A stretch of 14,628 bases of DNA. It comes from Synergistaceae bacterium. Its GTDB lineage: Bacteria > Synergistota > Synergistia > Synergistales > Aminobacteriaceae. The position numbers and the translations under genes are program-made. Below are positions 13,198-14,628 of the stretch, in pieces. The notes under the pieces were generated by a model. It saw nothing but the letters and a program-made list of their open reading frames with translations. It was not told the DNA's origin and did not search any database. Position 1 is the stretch's first letter; each line of letters starts with the position of its first letter. The stretch is taken from assembly GCA_009778055.1 (NCBI GenBank), contig WRKN01000045.1, positions 1 through 14,628 of the forward strand. The letters are read 5' to 3'.

Positions 13198-14628
13198 CAA
13201 TTTGCAGTTCTTCGCGGCAGCGTGACAATAGTTACGTTGAAACCAAGCTGCCTCGCGTAGAACACATTCGTCGCCAGTTGTTTCACCAGGCGGATACCCT
13301 CCGTAATGAAACCGGAACCCTCCTCGTGAGAGGCGTACGTCGTGGGGTCGAAGGCGGCGCCGTCGTCTCTCAGGCGAAGGATCAGGGCCTCTTCAGCGCA
13401 GCGGACCAGCACGTCGATATGCTGCAAAGTTTTGCCGGAATACAGCGCCGTGTTGACGGCCATCTCCTCCGCCGCTATTCCCAGGCGGCCGGCGTCGGAG
13501 GCATGAACGCCGTTGGCTGTGCAGAAGCCGATAATTTTTTCGGACAGGCCGACAGCGGCGGCGGTCGTCGCGGGAATGGTGACATCCCAGGCAGCTCCCG
13601 GCTCCTTCTCCTCCCTGAGCAAAAGAACTCCGGGTTTCGACACTCTCTTGTCCTTTCTCAAAAAAACGCCGGCGGCGTATACAAACCCGGTGGTCGACAG
13701 ACCCGAAAGGGAAAAAGACAGCCACAACAGCGGGACCCCGCCCAAATGCCGAGGCGCGAGAAGCAGCGCGAAAATCACGACAAAGACAAAACCATCGAGG
13801 ACAGCCATGACGGAGGCCAGTTTTTCGCGTCCGGTGCTTTGATAAAAACTCTGGAGAATTTGATTGAATCCATGAAAAGGCAGGCTGAGGGCGTAAAGGC
13901 GCAGCGCCGGGACAAGAAGGGCCATCCCCTCCGGGGAACGGATTCCGTACAGCCGCCCCACCTGAGCCGGGAAAGCGATCAGCAGCGCCGCAATGACGGT
14001 ACAGGACAGGATCAAAAAGCGCGTGGAGTCGCGCATGGCGCTGCGAACCCCGAAATAATCCCGTTCTCCGTATAGCGTCCCCACTATGGGCAGGACGGCG
14101 TCGGCGGTTCCGCCTACGAACATGTAGGTCAGTATCATAGAGTGCATACACACGGTCATGACCGCCATGCCAAGGCCGCCATGCCAGAACACTATCATCC
14201 CGTTCAATATGAGTGTGCGCAGAAAACTGGTTCCCTCCGTCAACGCCAGCGGCATTCCCACTCGCGTGACGTCGACGAGATAACGAAAATCTTTTCGGGA
14301 GGGAAGCGCAAGCCGAAAACCGCGCGCGGTTGACCGCAGCCAGGGCAGCAGCGCCAGCGCCCCGACGACATAGCCCAGCACAGTGGCAAGGCCCGCGCTG
14401 GCGATGCCGAGTTGCAGCCACTTCAGGAAGACATAATCCAACACCAAGTTGACTATGTTGGCGATTACAACCACCAGGGCCGACGCGCGCGGATGCCCGT
14501 CGGCCCGCATGAACTGCGCCATTCCCATGGTGAACATAATGATCGGCCCCACAAAGACAATAGGCGTGAAATACGCTATAGTGAGGGCTTCCAGTTCGGC
14601 GTCGCCCATGGTCAGCGTTCGCGCTATA
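13194..14628 (-). CDS. MATE-family transporter fused to an RsbW/SpoIIAB-like ATPase domain (5' end outside window)
   Basis: The frame is open through the right edge, so the N-terminus is missing. The first internal ATG, at 14609, falls where MATE proteins are at about TM3-TM4 (M-G-D-A-E-L-E-A-L-T). Counting from that ATG, residues 10-315 carry about nine helices of the MATE fold, including G-I-A-S-A-G-L-A-T-V-L-G and a second repeat with F-Y-Q-S-T-G-R-E-K. MATE proteins export drugs or metabolites against Na+ or H+ gradients. Residues about 341-471 form a GHKL ATPase of the anti-sigma-kinase kind: N-box E382-x3-N386, G1 box D-D-G-A-A-F-D-P at 415-422, and G-S-G-F-I-T-E-G-I-R-L-V-K-Q-L at 431-445. 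No frameshift separates the halves. The ATPase would face the cytoplasm. What it phosphorylates or binds is unknown. Confidence 0.85.
   Translation of the reverse strand, partial: IARTLTMGDAELEALTIAYFTPIVFVGPIIMFTMGMAQFMRADGHPRASALVVVIANIVNLVLDYVFLKWLQLGIASAGLATVLGYVVGALALLPWLRSTARGFRLALPSRKDFRYLVDVTRVGMPLALTEGTSFLRTLILNGMIVFWHGGLGMAVMTVCMHSMILTYMFVGGTADAVLPIVGTLYGERDYFGVRSAMRDSTRFLILSCTVIAALLIAFPAQVGRLYGIRSPEGMALLVPALRLYALSLPFHGFNQILQSFYQSTGREKLASVMAVLDGFVFVVIFALLLAPRHLGGVPLLWLSFSLSGLSTTGFVYAAGVFLRKDKRVSKPGVLLLREEKEPGAAWDVTIPATTAAAVGLSEKIIGFCTANGVHASDAGRLGIAAEEMAVNTALYSGKTLQHIDVLVRCAEEALILRLRDDGAAFDPTTYASHEEGSGFITEGIRLVKQLATNVFYARQLGFNVTIVTLPRRTANC

Noticed and set aside
13119..14075. A 318-codon open frame on the plus strand
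   Set aside because: Antisense to the MATE-ATPase gene and overlapping the end of the lgt-like gene; its translation is rich in Q, R and G with no domain pattern.

Overview
The window (about 14.6 kb, moderately GC-rich, densely coding) looks like a chromosomal segment of an anaerobic or microaerophilic diderm-type bacterium. It holds an iron-sulfur redox module, a Tat secretion pair, a chemoreceptor, UvrA, the rpmH-rnpA-yidD-yidC-jag housekeeping cluster, an Lgt-family enzyme and an efflux-type membrane protein. The protein repertoire and frequent GTG/TTG starts would suit Synergistota or a Clostridia-like lineage, but that is inference: there is no rRNA or other taxonomic marker here. I see no mobile elements, CRISPR arrays, tRNA or rRNA genes.

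Layout. Positions 1-294 hold the tail of an unidentified upstream gene at most, a 15-bp tandem duplication and a probable promoter. Positions 295-5737 form one closely packed plus-strand run: a Tat-signal DUF362 protein, a NapH-NapG-like polyferredoxin fusion with an internal Tat-like signal, a dCache methyl-accepting chemotaxis protein, tatA (56 aa) and tatC. Positions 5744-6940 (minus) encode a CofE-like F420-0:glutamate ligase-family protein, convergent with tatC and divergent from uvrA (7103-9952). A good promoter at about 9979-10007 then starts the run rpmH, rnpA, yidD, yidC, jag, lgt-like (10046-13197). The last gene (minus, 13194 to the right edge) is a MATE-family transporter fused to a C-terminal RsbW/SpoIIAB-like ATPase domain; its first helices lie outside the window.

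How the genes fit together. The first five genes make a coherent proposal. The DUF362 protein and the C-terminal half of the polyferredoxin both carry twin-arginine signals, and the same probable operon supplies TatA and TatC to export them. The polyferredoxin resembles NapH (quinol-side membrane ferredoxin) joined to NapG (exported four-cluster ferredoxin), so electrons could be led across the membrane within one polypeptide. The chemoreceptor between the redox and Tat genes suggests that the substrate or redox state is coupled to taxis. The second cluster is conventional: ribosomal protein L34, RNase P protein, the YidD/YidC membrane insertion factors and the RNA-binding Jag/KhpB. Its flanks are unusual, with uvrA and an lgt homologue where dnaA and mnmE often sit. 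The MATE-ATPase fusion is the most unusual single domain architecture.
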